A DNA stretch of 64,000 nt from Lotus japonicus (lineage: Eukaryota; Streptophyta; Magnoliopsida; Fabales; Fabaceae): NCBI RefSeq assembly GCF_012489685.1, contig NC_080042.1:36771158-36835157 (forward strand), in the 5' to 3' direction. The notes under the pieces were generated by a model, which ran no database searches, was not told where the DNA came from, and saw nothing but the letters and a program-made list of their open reading frames with translations. This document shows positions 32,619-44,200 of this stretch, piece after piece. Made by a program: the position numbers and the translations under genes. Numbering within the stretch: position 1 is the stretch's first letter; each line of letters starts with the position of its first letter.

Positions 32619-34766
32619 TCACTCTGGACAAAAGTCCATATTCAGATTTTTCAGAATAAAATTAAATCTATCCTCTGCTAAGGGCTTTGTAAAGATATCT
32701 GCCCATTGATGGTCAGTATCAACAAACTTCAGAAGAAGTACGCCCTTCTGTACATAATCTCTAATAAAGTGATACTTTACCTCAATATTCTTTGCCCTTG
32801 AATGTAGGATAGGATTCTTACTCAATGAGATTGCAGCAGTGTTATCACAATAGATTGGGATATTGCTCTCAAGGATCTGATAATCCTCCAGCTGATGTTT
32901 CATCCAGAGCATCTGAGTGCTGCATATTGCTGCTGAGATATATTCTGCCTCTGCAGTGGATAGTGCAATGGTTGATTGTCTCTTGCTTGCCCATGAGACT
33001 AAATTGCTTCCCAGAAATTGACAATTTCCAGAAGTGCTTTTTCTCTCTGTTCTATCTCCAGCATAATCAGCATCACAATAACCTGAAAGCTTATACTCTG
33101 ATGTTTTCTTATACATCAAGCCAAGGTTAGTGGTGCCTTTCAGATACCTTAGGATCCTCTTAATAGCAGTTAAGTGGGTTTCCCTTGGATCTGATTGGAA
33201 ACGAGCACATAAATGAACACTAAATAATATATCTGGCCTAGATGCAGTTAAGTATAGAAGAGAACCTATCATGCCACGATAGAGCTTCTGACATACTTTA
33301 CCACTTTCATCTTCTTTCTCCAGAATGCATGTTGGATGCATTGGAGTCTTGGCCACTGTAGATTCCAGCATATTGAACTTCTTCAGAAGTTCTTTAGTGT
33401 ACTTGCTCTGATGGATATATGTTCCTTCTGGTGTTTGATCAACTTGTATTCCCAGAAAGTACTTGAGTTCTCCCATCATACTCATCTCAAATTCAGCCTG
33501 CATCATCTTAGAAAATTCTTTGCATAGAGATTGATTAGCAGAACCAAATATAATATCATCAACATAGATTTGCACAATTAAGATATCATCTTTGTAAGTT
33601 TTGCAAAAGAGAGTTGTATCTACTTTACCCCTTACAAACTCATTCTCTAGGAGGAATGAGCTGAGTCTCTCATACCATGCTTTGAGTCTCTCATACCATG
33701 CTCTGGGAGCTTGCTTCAATTTGAACACATGGTCTGGTTTCTTTTCATCTTCAAAACCTGGGGGTTGATGAACGTAGACTTCCTCTGAAATATAACCATT
33801 TAGGAAGGCACTCTTCACATCCATCTGATGAAGAACTATGTTATGATTCACTGAGAAGGAGATCAACAGTCTGATTGCTTCTAGTCTTGCTACTGGAGCA
33901 AATGTTTCTGTGTAGTCTATTCCTTCCTGCTGGCTGTAGCCTTGAGCAACTAGCCTCGCCTTGTTTCTGACTACATCTCCTTTCTCATTCAACTTTTTTC
34001 TGAACACCCATTTTGTTCCAATTACATGGACACTCTCAGGCTTCTTCACTAAGCTCCAAACATCGTTCTTGGAGAATTGATTCAATTCTTCTTCCATGGC
34101 CAGAATCCAATCCTTGTCCTGAAGAGCTTCATCTATGGACTTGGGTTCAATTAAGGACACCAATCCTTTCAGACTAAGCAAGGTCTCTTCAGAGGGTCTG
34201 AAGGCTGATCTGGTTCTGACTGGTTCGTCTTTGTTGCCCAGAATCAATTCCTTAGGATGAGCTGCAGTGATTCTGCTCTTCTTCAGAGTTTGTGAATCAG
34301 AGGGACCAGCTTCTTCTTCTGGTTCATCTTCCTCTGGCTCAGCTTCCTCTGGAACTTTGCCTTTGTCAGAAACATTTATGCTCATATCTGCAAACTTCTC
34401 AACTAGCTTTGACTGGTCAGAGTCAAGCTTATCGTCAAATCTAACATGGATAGACTCTTCAATAGCCTTAGCATCAGTATTATAAAATCTAAAACCTTTA
34501 GATCTTTCAGAATAACCAAGTAATAGACATTTAGAAGACTTAGCATCAAATTTATGCAATCTATCCTTAGTATCAAGAACATAGCAAACACAACCAAAAG
34601 GATGAAAATAAGAAATGTTGGGTTTTATGTTCTTCCACAATTCAAAGGGAGTCTTATTCAGAATTGGTCTCACGGAGATTCTGTTCTGAATATAACATGC
34701 TGTATTTACTGCCTCTGCCCAAAAGTGCTTAGCCATGCCAGTTTCTTGGAGCATGGTTCTAGCCAT
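32619..34766 (-). CDS. pol: Pol of element A: integrase C-terminus, reverse transcriptase, RNase H
   Basis: 715 codons. Order: integrase C-terminal region (HFWAEAVNTACYIQNRIS, KTPFELW, FGCVCYVL), an acidic linker (EEAEPEEDEPEEEAGP), RT from about residue 215 (WILAMEEELNQFSKNDVWSL, NKARLVAQGY, ARLEAIRLL, QMDVKSAFLNG, IYVDDIIFG with the catalytic YVDD), then RNase H (SGYCDADYAGD, TAEAEYISA, IYCDNTAA) and the end WADIFTKPL. Catalytic residues look intact. Odd: the family motif KSLYGLK just before QAPRAWYE is absent while a 21-bp direct repeat encodes AWYERLK twice (33663-33705). As the integrase half is deleted, the copy cannot be autonomous. The ATG start is only the first methionine after the integrase deletion. 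Confidence 0.92.
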   Translation of the reverse strand: MARTMLQETGMAKHFWAEAVNTACYIQNRISVRPILNKTPFELWKNIKPNISYFHPFGCVCYVLDTKDRLHKFDAKSSKCLLLGYSERSKGFRFYNTDAKAIEESIHVRFDDKLDSDQSKLVEKFADMSINVSDKGKVPEEAEPEEDEPEEEAGPSDSQTLKKSRITAAHPKELILGNKDEPVRTRSAFRPSEETLLSLKGLVSLIEPKSIDEALQDKDWILAMEEELNQFSKNDVWSLVKKPESVHVIGTKWVFRKKLNEKGDVVRNKARLVAQGYSQQEGIDYTETFAPVARLEAIRLLISFSVNHNIVLHQMDVKSAFLNGYISEEVYVHQPPGFEDEKKPDHVFKLKQAPRAWYERLKAWYERLSSFLLENEFVRGKVDTTLFCKTYKDDILIVQIYVDDIIFGSANQSLCKEFSKMMQAEFEMSMMGELKYFLGIQVDQTPEGTYIHQSKYTKELLKKFNMLESTVAKTPMHPTCILEKEDESGKVCQKLYRGMIGSLLYLTASRPDILFSVHLCARFQSDPRETHLTAIKRILRYLKGTTNLGLMYKKTSEYKLSGYCDADYAGDRTERKSTSGNCQFLGSNLVSWASKRQSTIALSTAEAEYISAAICSTQMLWMKHQLEDYQILESNIPIYCDNTAAISLSKNPILHSRAKNIEVKYHFIRDYVQKGVLLLKFVDTDHQWADIFTKPLAEDRFNFILKNLNMDFCPE

Positions 34767-35313
34767 CTCCTGAAGAGTTCTATTCTTCCTCTCAACAACA
34801 CCATTTTGTTGAGGAGTTCTGGGACAAGAGAAATCATGTGCAATTGGGCTATGAAGGTAGAGAACACAGCATGAGACTCATCCTTGCGGGTTAGAAACTT
34901 TACCCATGTCCAGCGGCTATAGTCATCAACGATGACCATCCCATATCTCTTGCCACCTATAGACTCAGCTTTCACTGGTCCAAAAAGGTCGATATGCAGA
35001 AGTTCCAACGGCCTTGAGGTTGAGACAACATTCTTTGCCTTGAAAGGGACTTTAGTGAATTTGCCTTTCTGACATGCTTCACAAAGAGCGTCTGAAGCGA
35101 ACTTCAGATTGGGTAAGCCCCTGACAAGGTTTAGCTTGCTCAGCTGAGAAATCTTTCTCATACTGGCATGCCCTAACCGTCTATGCCATACCAACTGCTC
35201 TTCATTAACAGAAAGAAGGCACTTCACATTCTGAGCCTCCAACTCAGATAATCTGATCTTATAAATGTTGTTCTTCCTCTTGCTGTTAAACAGAACAGAG
35301 CCATCGATCTGAC
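34767..35313 (-). pseudogene. GAG_pre-integrase and integrase of element A, with internal deletion
   Basis: WHRRLGHASMRKISQLSKL and CEACQKGKF form the HHCC zinc-binding region; HIDLFGP and VIVDDYSRWTW carry the first two acidic catalytic residues. After FIAQ the sequence jumps to HDFSCPRTPQQNG: about 35 codons are missing compared with the integrase in copy B (49358-49558), including the DHGGEFEN segment. The deletion also shifts the frame. The glutamate-bearing VVERKN follows in the other frame. Confidence 0.85.
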
Positions 35314-35622
35314 TTACAGCCCGGCAGGACTTTTGATGAATATAACATCATAACCCTTGTCAGCTAATTGACTTATAGACAATAAGTTATGAGTTAAGCC
35401 GTCTACCAATAACACATTATCAATGCATGGACTACTATCTACACAAATAGTACCAGTACCAACAATTTTACCCTTTTCATTTCCTCCAAAGCCAACTTCG
35501 CCTCCAGGCTTAAGTTTTAGCTCTTGGAACATACGCCTTTCTCCCGTCATGTGACGCGAGCATCCACTGTCCAGATACCATGATTGGTGTTTCAATGGAG
35601 CTATCAAGGATATCTGCAACAT
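35314..35622 (-). CDS. Protease of element A
   Basis: Copia aspartic protease with active site SWYLDSGCSRHMTG and downstream FGGNEKGKIVGTGTI and HNLLSISQLADKGYDVIF, typical order for the family. The frame differs from that of the upstream linker ORF (overlap 35510-35622), so there is either a frameshift mutation or programmed frameshifting; a simple mutation is likelier in this decayed copy. It would cut the gag-pol precursor. Confidence 0.85.
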   Translation of the reverse strand: MLQISLIAPLKHQSWYLDSGCSRHMTGERRMFQELKLKPGGEVGFGGNEKGKIVGTGTICVDSSPCIDNVLLVDGLTHNLLSISQLADKGYDVIFIKSPAGL

Positions 35623-36420
35623 AGATAATCTTATCCTTAGGTACCCATTTTCTGGGTCCTCTCTTGTTAGTTACCCCAGAGGTTCTGATCACCTTGGGTT
35701 TCTCAACATGATAATGTAAAGGAATTTTTGCATGATATTTAGACATAGAGAAAGATCCCTTTTTGAGAGGGGGTTTAGCAACTTCAGCAGGTAAAGGATC
35801 AGGCAATATGGTACCAGAGGGAACAAAGCATTCATACAAAGATTTAGCTTTAGACACAGAGGGCTCATTTCTAATTGGTTTAGAATAGCCAATGCCATGC
35901 ATTCCATTTCTGCTTACGCCATAGATCATTGAAGCCATTAAGCTTCTATCTACGCTTTTAGCCAGGAATCTTTGAAAAGACTTTTCATACTTAGATTCGT
36001 TTCTACAATCAGAGGCATCACAAGCAACTATTTCTTCTAACTTAGCGATCTGGTTCTTAAGCACAGAGTTAGAATTGATCAAAGCATGATTATCATTTTT
36101 CAAATCAGAAATAATTTTCTCATGTTCAGAAGGAGTCTTAGAAACAACAGATAAGTTCTTTTTCAACTTCTTATGCTTAGATAATAAAGAGTTATACTTA
36201 TCCATGATGTCAGACAAAGCATGTTTCAGTTCAGAGGTTGAGAAAGAAGCGAATACCTCATTTTCATCGTCTGAGTTAGGATCTCCTTCTGATTCTGAGT
36301 CAGAGTCAACAGCTTCCTTTGACTCTGCTTCTTTGTCTTTGACAATAGCCATAAGTCCTTGGACTTCACCATCAGAGTCAACATCCTCTGACTCTGATTC
36401 ATCAAAGGTCACCATCATAC
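35510..36420 (-). CDS. Gag-pol linker region of element A (coiled-coil, acidic)
   Basis: About 300 codons right after the LARD insertion; the frame continues that of gag at 45473. It begins with an acidic serine-rich stretch (SESEDVDSDGE, SDSESEGDPNSDDENE), followed by a predicted coiled coil (SELKHALSDIMDKYNSLLSK, KHKKLKKNLSVV, NSNSVLKNQIAKLEEIV) and a segment ending GQWMLASHDGRKAYVPRAKT. Sirevirus gag proteins carry such a C-terminal coiled-coil extension, known in that group to bind a host dynein light chain; whether this copy would do so is not visible. Confidence 0.75.
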
Positions 36421-37095
36421 TGTAAGACCCAAGTTTTAAGCTTAGAATAAGTGGAAGAGATTTCCATTTACGATTAGGTTTGACATATCGTGAAGGGAAA
36501 ACCTAAACAAGAGTTTATCGAATGGAATAAATTTATGAAGGAGAAAGTTCAGGAAAAGTCAAAGGATTGTATCGAAGTCGATTTAAGTTATAGCACGACT
36601 AATATTCGTTTTAAAACCTAGGACAAGAACCTTAGGAAATCAAACTGTGTTCCACCCTTGGAACACTGTAGGAATTTAGTCCAAAAATCTTCAGAGAAAT
36701 GTTAGAACTTCTTTTTTTCCATATATCACAATCGTTTCGAGGCGAAACCCTAGAATCTACGAACGTCCGATTTCAATCATCGGAAGTTTGCCGAAACTGA
36801 AACCCTGGTATTTCAAAACCCTAGAATCAACCGACGATGAAGACTTTTTCTATTCGGAGCTTCAAATGAAGATTCCACACGCGTACACCCATTTCTCTTG
36901 ATGATTTCAATCTTTCTTCAGAAGGAAGTTTTCTATTCCGACATTCGATGCAAAAAGTAACTTATCGGGTAAAATAGTTTTACACCGACTTTGCATTAGT
37001 CGCCTAAAATACAAGGAGACCTCATTTTAGTTTTGGAATTCTTTCGCCAAAACCTATCTTAGAATTCACGGAGAATGAAGCCGGAAAAATCAGAA

Positions 37096-37141
37096 TCGCG
37101 AAACTTTCATTTTCCCGCGTTTTGCCAACCTCAATATATAG
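37096..37141 (+). promoter_or_regulatory. TCGCGA box and TATA in LARD LTR
   Basis: GAATCGCGAAACTTTCATTT with TCGCGA at 37096-37101, then CAATATATAGC at 37132-37142. Copy in the 3' LTR at about 41894-41940. A second, better TATA stretch lies 300 bp downstream (about 37440), so which one is used is open. Confidence 0.55.
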
Positions 37142-39296
37142 CATTAAAAACAAGCCTCGAAAACCAAAAATCATACCGATATTTCTTTGAAGAATTAGAA
37201 GATTCAGCGGGGAGAATATCGTGTCTAGAATACCTTGGAATCAGTAGGAAGAATCGGAAATCACTCTCATATTTTTATCTTAACTCTATGAGCTAAATCC
37301 TCCGATATCTAAACAAATCTGTACCGGTTTACAAAATATCTTCTCAAAAATATCTTCACAAAATATCTTCTCAAAATATCTTTGATAAATATCTATCCAT
37401 CCTTATCCAATCTTTACAAAATATCTTCCATTTCATTCCCTATATATATATGTTGAAGCTTGAAACAAAAACCTCACAAAACACAAAAACTCACCCATTT
37501 TCTCTCTTGAAGCCGCGAGTTTGCTAGGAGGAGGAGGAGAAGAGATTTTGTTCATTTCTTGCTGGATCGTCGATTAAACAGTTGCTACTTCAAGGTTTCG
37601 AGGTATAGTCGCTTTTCCTTACCTCTGATCGTCTTTTTCCATAGCTTTTCTCTATGTCCTTCTGTGCTCATAGTTTTGAGGTTTTTGCAAAACTATCTTG
37701 AATACTTTATTTTTGATTCTAAACATCTTCCTTACGTGCCCAAGAGCACTTCTGTCGGATTAGTTTTTCCGTTATGTCGCCGGAACTCCGCCGGAATCAA
37801 TTTCTGCTTAAAATACCCATTTTTAAGCAAAGTCTCAACCTTTGGGCTGAAAACTATCGCCTTAGCTTAGTTCTAGTAGGATTAGTCGTCATAATCGTCG
37901 TTAGTATCAACCCCATCTAATTTGTTTTTCGAAACTCTGATTTTGAAATTCTGAGCTGAAAATAATGACCAAAATACCCCTGCGACAGTTTTCGATTCGA
38001 TATTTTTTCTGAGAGTTTCCTTGGCCTAGATATCGCCTAAGAATACCTAGGAATCGATTTAGATCGAAGAAAAAGTTCGGAAACCCTATTTTACATAGTG
38101 GCCGAAACCTATTGCTTAGAGTACCGTGTCCAAAAATAATTTTTGGGTCTCTATACCTGAGCCATTGCGTAGCTCTTCCGATTGTCGAAATTTTGGCGCT
38201 GGTTTCGTGTCATTCCGACTTCTGTAGCTCGAGTTATGCTCGTTTTAGCGAACGAGGTTATGTCGTCTATTCATGCTTAAAAATTGTACTCTGAAGCTTC
38301 TTAAGCTTTGTCTAAACGCTAGTTAGTGTTATATTGACCGAATTGACTTGTTTTGATTGACCTTCGCTTCGTTTGCTCGAAGATTCGTTTGGAGGAACAC
38401 TTGGAGCAGGAAAAGAGGATTGTGAAGGAGCCTTGCTTGAACACACTGGACGAGTTCGAGGTTAGGGAAACTTACTTGCTAGCTAATGCTTTGCAGGCGT
38501 CGATAAATTCGACTTGAATTATTGTTTATGCATATGAATTGTCTGGATTGAAAATGTTTTCTGAAGGCTTCGGCCGACATGGGAGATTAGGATTTATCGC
38601 ATTGATATGTTGATAATTGACTCGCATGCTTAATTGTTAAATGGTTAACTATAGGCTATGTGATTATTTGTTCACATGATATTTGGATTATATTGATTAT
38701 AATGTGTCTTTCTATTACGCACTTGAATTGCTAACTATATTGAATATACCGTGCAATTGTGCGAATGAGTGAGGAACGTCAAGATAGTGGATAACGGGTA
38801 GTTATGCCAGACTCCTGACGAGTTTTTAGATAAAGTTTGATGGGACGGACCGAGGTTCGTACCCTATTATTGTTTTATGGATCGAGACCTTCTCAAAGGA
38901 AAATTGAGTTTGAAAATGATATTGGAAAAACCCCATTTGAATTCACGTAAGAACTTGGGTTGTTCTGTCTAAGGCAAGAAGGGCTTTTAATGAGGCATTG
39001 TGCCCGGCCAGCTTACCTGGGAACTTCTCGGGCCATTACTTGGGTGATGATGGACCTTTTGTTTTGAGACCTTCTCCAGGGAATCATTGGAATTATGGGA
39101 TCTTTGAAACTAATAGGATTAGAGACAAAACTTAAACAATTTCATAATGAACCTCCATAATGTATTAAACAACCTCAAAACCCTTGATATAATGATAAAA
39201 GACTCAGACGAAAGTTTAGGGCTTGAACATTAAGTTTTGAAAATGAGAAGTGTCGTCGGATCCAGGTTTCTGGGGAAACCATTGTGCGTTGGCACT

Positions 39297-39476
39297 TTGC
39301 TCGATGAGCAAGTTTTATTGGTTGGCCAATCCAAGGGATAAGCCGGGGAACTAGTCAGTTCTGAGTATGTTGATACTCTTTTGCTCGTTGAGCAGTTTGT
39401 TTGGTCATCGAGATGGTGAGCCATGGTAAGTTGAAAGGTCACTGAGTGCGAGCTGCATTCTTTTGCTCGTTGAGCA
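39297..39476 (+). repeat. Hairpin array in LARD LTR (TGCTC/GAGCA stems)
   Basis: TTGCTCGATGAGCAA at 39297-39311, TGCTCGTTGAGCA at 39382-39394 and 39464-39476, spaced about 83 bp, each followed by GTTTGGTTGGCCATCGAG-type sequence. Second LTR copy at 44095-44274. Confidence 0.75.
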
Positions 39477-39694
39477 GTTTGGTTGGCCATCGAGACGGTG
39501 AGCCCAAGTGACTAGGAAAGTTACCAAATTCGATTAGCACTTCTTTGTTTACCTTAGGGTATTGTAGAGACAATGTACTTTAGCTAGACTCGCGTACCTT
39601 GGTGAGGACGATTCGTGGTTTGGCTAACCATATTGCATTCATGCATACATTTCTTGGAAAGTGTGCTGCTTTCCGAAGGACGATCTCAGATCGG

Positions 39695-39915
39695 ACTTCA
39701 TCGGAGCGAGATGCTTCACAGGAGCGTGCAGCTTCATAGGAGCGAGATGCTTCACAGGAGTGTGCTGCTTCACAGGAGCGTGCAGCTTCATAGGAGCGAG
39801 ATGCTTCACAGGAGTGTGCTGCTTCACAGGAGCGAGATGCTTCATAAAAGTGAGATGCTTTATAGGAGCGAGATGCTTCATAAAAGCGAGACGCTTTAGC
39901 GGAGCGAGATGCTTC
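39695..39915 (+). repeat. 18/19-bp tandem array GGAGCGAGATGCTTCACA
   Basis: About a dozen units alternating GAGCGAGATGCTTCACAG, GAGCGTGCAGCTTCATAG and GAGTGTGCTGCTTCACAG. The overlapping ORFs on both strands (LHRSEMLHRSV and similar) follow from the period being divisible by three and are not genes. Copy at 44493-44713 with a few base differences. Confidence 0.9.
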
Positions 39916-40674
39916 GGGTCATCGTGAGGGTGACATTTTATCCGGATCATATTTTGAGCATGACATTGCATTGGCATACCATGCATTTAACTATATTCGT
40001 TGATATATTGCTTATCGAGTTTTCAAGATATAACTTATTGAACTGTTGAGATATTGAATATTGAATTTAGAAATCTGATAACATGTTATGTATATACCTT
40101 AGGGTAGACGATACAGAACTTATATGGATATATACAACCTATATATCTATACCCCTTTATTCATCACATGTTGCTTGTATTATCTATTATATTCTGTGAG
40201 TTGACCCTAGCGCCTTGGCTTTGTGTGTATGGTTGTGTTTGGGCGGTCGGCCTGCTACCAGACGTCCAACAGCTGATTCAAGATGGATCGTCGTTCGGGG
40301 AGGATCCGGAGCGCAATGACTATTACTGAGCCTTTGACGTGGACCCGGACTTCATGCATGATCGGATGAGGGTCGATGTTAGGAGTGTATTATATGGGGG
40401 GATTGTTTTCATAGCTCTGATTGTCATTTCCCGTTTTGGGGCTGACTTATCTCCTTGAAAACTGTATTCATAAAACTCATGGCTCTGACCATGGGATGCA
40501 CTTATTCGCCTGCGGACACTATCCCCAATTACTTTATGTTTATTATCTTTGGGTTGAGTCTTCATTATGTTAAGTCTTCTATTTGAAAAGAAAACCAAAA
40601 AAAAATATTTACGCATTTTCCGCACTATTGATTTAAAGTCACTAAAGTGGCACCACCGAAATCGGGGTGTTACA

Positions 40675-41217
40675 TTGTGGTATCAGAGCTTGTCGAGTCT
40701 TTCGGGAGTCTTTGGGGAATAGGTCTTCTGTGCTAGGTTGTGTGACTCTGCAAAGAGTGAAAATTGATTGTCTGCAAGCGATTTTTCGCTTAGAATTGAT
40801 TGAAGTTATTGCTTAACCATATTGTATAGCATGTTAGATGTTATCTTATGATGAGTACTAACTGTTTGATTGACTTAACAGAACCTAGATGTTATCCTAG
40901 GAATGGATTAGTTGTTCCACCATCATTGTCTTTTGGACTGCAACCGAATAAGAGATTTAGTGGTGTTAGCATTTACGATTGTGGTTAAATCTCGGAAGGT
41001 TGAAGATGATATGTCTGTTGAGACGCCGTCTGTCAATATTGGGACTAGAAGAGTGAAACAATCGAAGGGGAAGCAGAGTGCTTTAGTAAAAGTTATTTGG
41101 AACGAAGACACGGACGGTGCTATATGAGAATTAGAGGAAAAGATCAAGGAATAATATCCGGAGCTTTTACTGAACCCTAAGTTTCGAGGACGAAACTTTC
41201 TTTTTGGAGGGTAGTAA
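40675..41217 (+). other. Interior of the LARD-like element: PBS, leader, protease and chromodomain scraps, PPT
   Basis: PBS TGGTATCAGAGC at 40678-40689; leader almost the same as in element 1 up to the point where gag would start. From about 40885 it reads LDVILGMD, stop, LFHHHCLLDC, the end of chromovirus protease. Then, from about 41000, a chromodomain tail (MSVETPSVNIGTRRVKQ, LVKVIWNEDTDGAI, stop, ELEEKIKE). Polypurine tract ends at 41217. About 4 kb of coding sequence usual for the family has been deleted. Confidence 0.85.
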
Positions 41218-44200
41218 TGTAAGACCCAAGTTTTAAGCTTAGAATAAGTGGAAGAGATTTCCATTTACGATTAGGTTTGACGTATCGTGAAGGGAAAACC
41301 TAAACAAGAGTTTATCGAATGGAATAAATTTATGAAGGAGAAAGTTCAGGAAAAGTCAAAGGATTGTATCGAAGTCGATTTAAGTTATAGCACGACTAAT
41401 ATTCGTTTTAAAACCTAGGACAAGAACCTTAGGAAATCAAACTGTGTTCCACCCTTGGAACACTGTAGGAATTTAGTCCAAAAATCTTCAGAGAAATGTT
41501 AGAACTTCTTTTTTTCCATATATCACAATCGTTTCGAGGCGAAACCCTAGAATCTACGAACGTCCGATTCCAATCATCGGAAGTTTGCCGAAACTGAAAC
41601 CCTGGTATTTCAAAACCCTAGAATCAACCGACGATGAAGACTTTTTCTATTCGGAGCTTCAAATGAAGATTCCACACGCGTACACCCATTTCTCTTGATG
41701 ATTTCAATCTTTCTTCAGAAGGAAGTTTTCTATTCCGACATTCGATGCAAAAAGTAACTTATCGGGTAAAATAGTTTTACACCGACTTTGCATTAGTCGC
41801 CTAAAATACAAGGAGACCTCATTTTAGTTTTGGAATTCTTTCGCCAAAACCTATCTTAGAATTCACGGAGAATGAAGCCGGAAAAAATCAGAATCGCGAA
41901 ACTTTCATTTTCCCGCGTTTTGCCAACCTCAATATATAGCATTAAAAACAAGCCTCGAAAACCAAAAATCATACCGATATTTCTTTGAAGAATTAGAAGA
42001 TTCAGCGGGGAGAATATCGTGTCTAGAATACCTTGGAATCAGTAGGAAGAATCGGAAATCACTCTCATATTTTTATCTTAACTCTATGAGCTAAATCCTC
42101 CGATATCTAAACAAATCTGTACCGGTTTACAAAATATCTTCTCAAAAATATCTTCACAAAATATCTTCTCAAAATATCTTTGATAAATATCTATCCATCC
42201 TTATCCAATCTTTACAAAATATCTTCCATTTCATTCCCTATATATATATGTTGAAGCTTGAAACAAAAACCTCACAAAACACAAAAACTCACCCATTTTC
42301 TCTCTTGAAGCCGCGAGTTTGCTAGGAGGAGGAGGAGAAGAGATTTTGTTCATTTCTTGCTGGATCGTCGATTAAACAGTTGCTACTTCAAGGTTTCGAG
42401 GTATAGTCGCTTTTCCTTACCTCTGATCGTCTTTTTCCATAGCTTTTCTCTATGTCCTTCTGTGCTCATAGTTTTGAGGTTTTTGCAAAACTATCTTGAA
42501 TACTTCATTTTTGATTCTAAACATCTTCCTTACGTGCCCAAGAGCACTTCTGTCGGATTAGTTTTTCCGTTATGTCGCCGGAACTCCGCCGGAATCAATT
42601 TCTGCTTAAAATACCCATTTTTAAGCAAAGTCTCAACCTTTGGGCTGAAAACTATCGCCTTAGCTTAGTTCTAGTAGGATTAGTCGTCATAATCGTCGTT
42701 AGTATCAACCCCATCTAATTTGTTTTTCGAAACTCTGATTTTGAAATTCTGAGCTGAAAATAATGACCAAAATACCCCTGCGACAGTTTTCGATTCGATA
42801 TTTTTTCTGAGAGTTTCCTTGGCCTAGATATCGCCTAAGAATACCTAGGAATCGATTTAGATCGAAGAAAAAGTTCGGAAACCCTATTTTACATAGTGGC
42901 CGAAACCTATTGCTTAGAGTACCGTGTCCAAAAATAATTTTTGGGTCTCTATACCTGAGCCATTGCGTAGCTCTTCCGATTGTCGAAATTTTGGCGCTGG
43001 TTTCGTGTCATTCCGACTTCTGTAGCTCGAGTTATGCTCGTTTTAGCGAACGAGGTTATGTCGTCTATTCATGCTTAAAAATTGTACTCTGAAGCTTCTT
43101 AAGCTTTGTCTAAACGCTAGTTAGTGTTATATTGACCGAATTGACTTGTTTTGATTGACCTTCGCTTCGTTTGCTCGAAGATTCGTTTGGAGGAACACTT
43201 GGAGCAGGAAAAGAGGATTGTGAAGGAGCCTTGCTTGAACACACTGGACGAGTTCGAGGTTAGGGAAACTTACTTGCTAGCTAATGCTTTGCAGGCGTCG
43301 ATAAATTCGACTTGAATTATTGTTTATGCATATGAATTGTCTGGATTGAAAATGTTTTCTGAAGGCTTCGGCCGACATGGGAGATTAGGATTTATCGCAT
43401 TGATATGTTGATAATTGACTCGCATGCTTAATTGTTAAATGGTTAACTATAGGCTATGTGATTATTTGTTCACATGATATTTGGATTATATTGATTATAA
43501 TGTGTCTTTCTATTACGCACTTGAATTGCTAACTATATTGAATATACCGTGCAATTGTGCGAATGAGTGAGGAACGTCAAGATAGTGGATAACGGGTAGT
43601 TATGCCAGACTCCTGACGAGTTTTTAGATAAAGTTTGATGGGACGGACCGAGGTTCGTACCCTATTATTGTTTTATGGATCGAGACCTTCTCAAAGGAAA
43701 ATTGAGTTTGAAAATGATATTGGAAAAACCCCATTTGAATTCACGTAAGAACTTGGGTTGTTCTGTCTAAGGCAAGAAGGGCTTTTAATGAGGCATTGTG
43801 CCCGGCCAGCTTACCTGGGAACTTCTCGGGCCATTACTTGGGTGATGATGGACCTTTTGTTTTGAGACCTTCTCCAGGGAATCATTGGAATTATGGGATC
43901 TTTGAAACTAATAGGATTAGAGACAAAACTTAAACAATTTCATAATGAACCTCCATAATGTATTAAACAACCTCAAAACCCTTGATATAATGATAAAAGA
44001 CTCAGACGAAAGTTTAGGGCTTGAACATTAAGTTTTGAAAATGAGAAGTGTCGTCGGATCCAGGTTTCTGGGGAAACCATTGTGCGTTGGCACTTTGCTC
44101 GATGAGCAAGTTTTATTGGTTGGCCAATCCAAGGGATAAGCCGGGGAACTAGTCAGTTCTGAGTATGTTGATACTCTTTTGCTCGTTGAGCAGTTTGTTT

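Larger units (their letters stand above)
36421..40674 (+). repeat. LARD-like element, 5' LTR (4254 bp)
   Basis: TGTAAGACCCAAGTT...GGGGTGTTACA. Contains TCGCGA (37096-37101) near a weak TATA (37133-37141), a second stronger TATA (CTATATATATATG, about 37440-37452), the CCCCTGCGACAG block (37963-38000), the CTGTAGCTCGAG block (about 38184-38243), the CTTCGGCCGA block (about 38553-38580), hairpins (39297-39476), an 18/19-bp array (39695-39915), and the GTTGACCCTAGCGCC block (about 40200) followed by coding-like DPERNDYY. Confidence 0.95.

Noticed and set aside
39615..39986. Overlapping repeat ORFs on both strands (LHRSEMLHRSV, MKHLAPVKQHTP and others; also at 44413-44784)
   Set aside because: They are readings of the 18/19-bp array in the LARD LTR.
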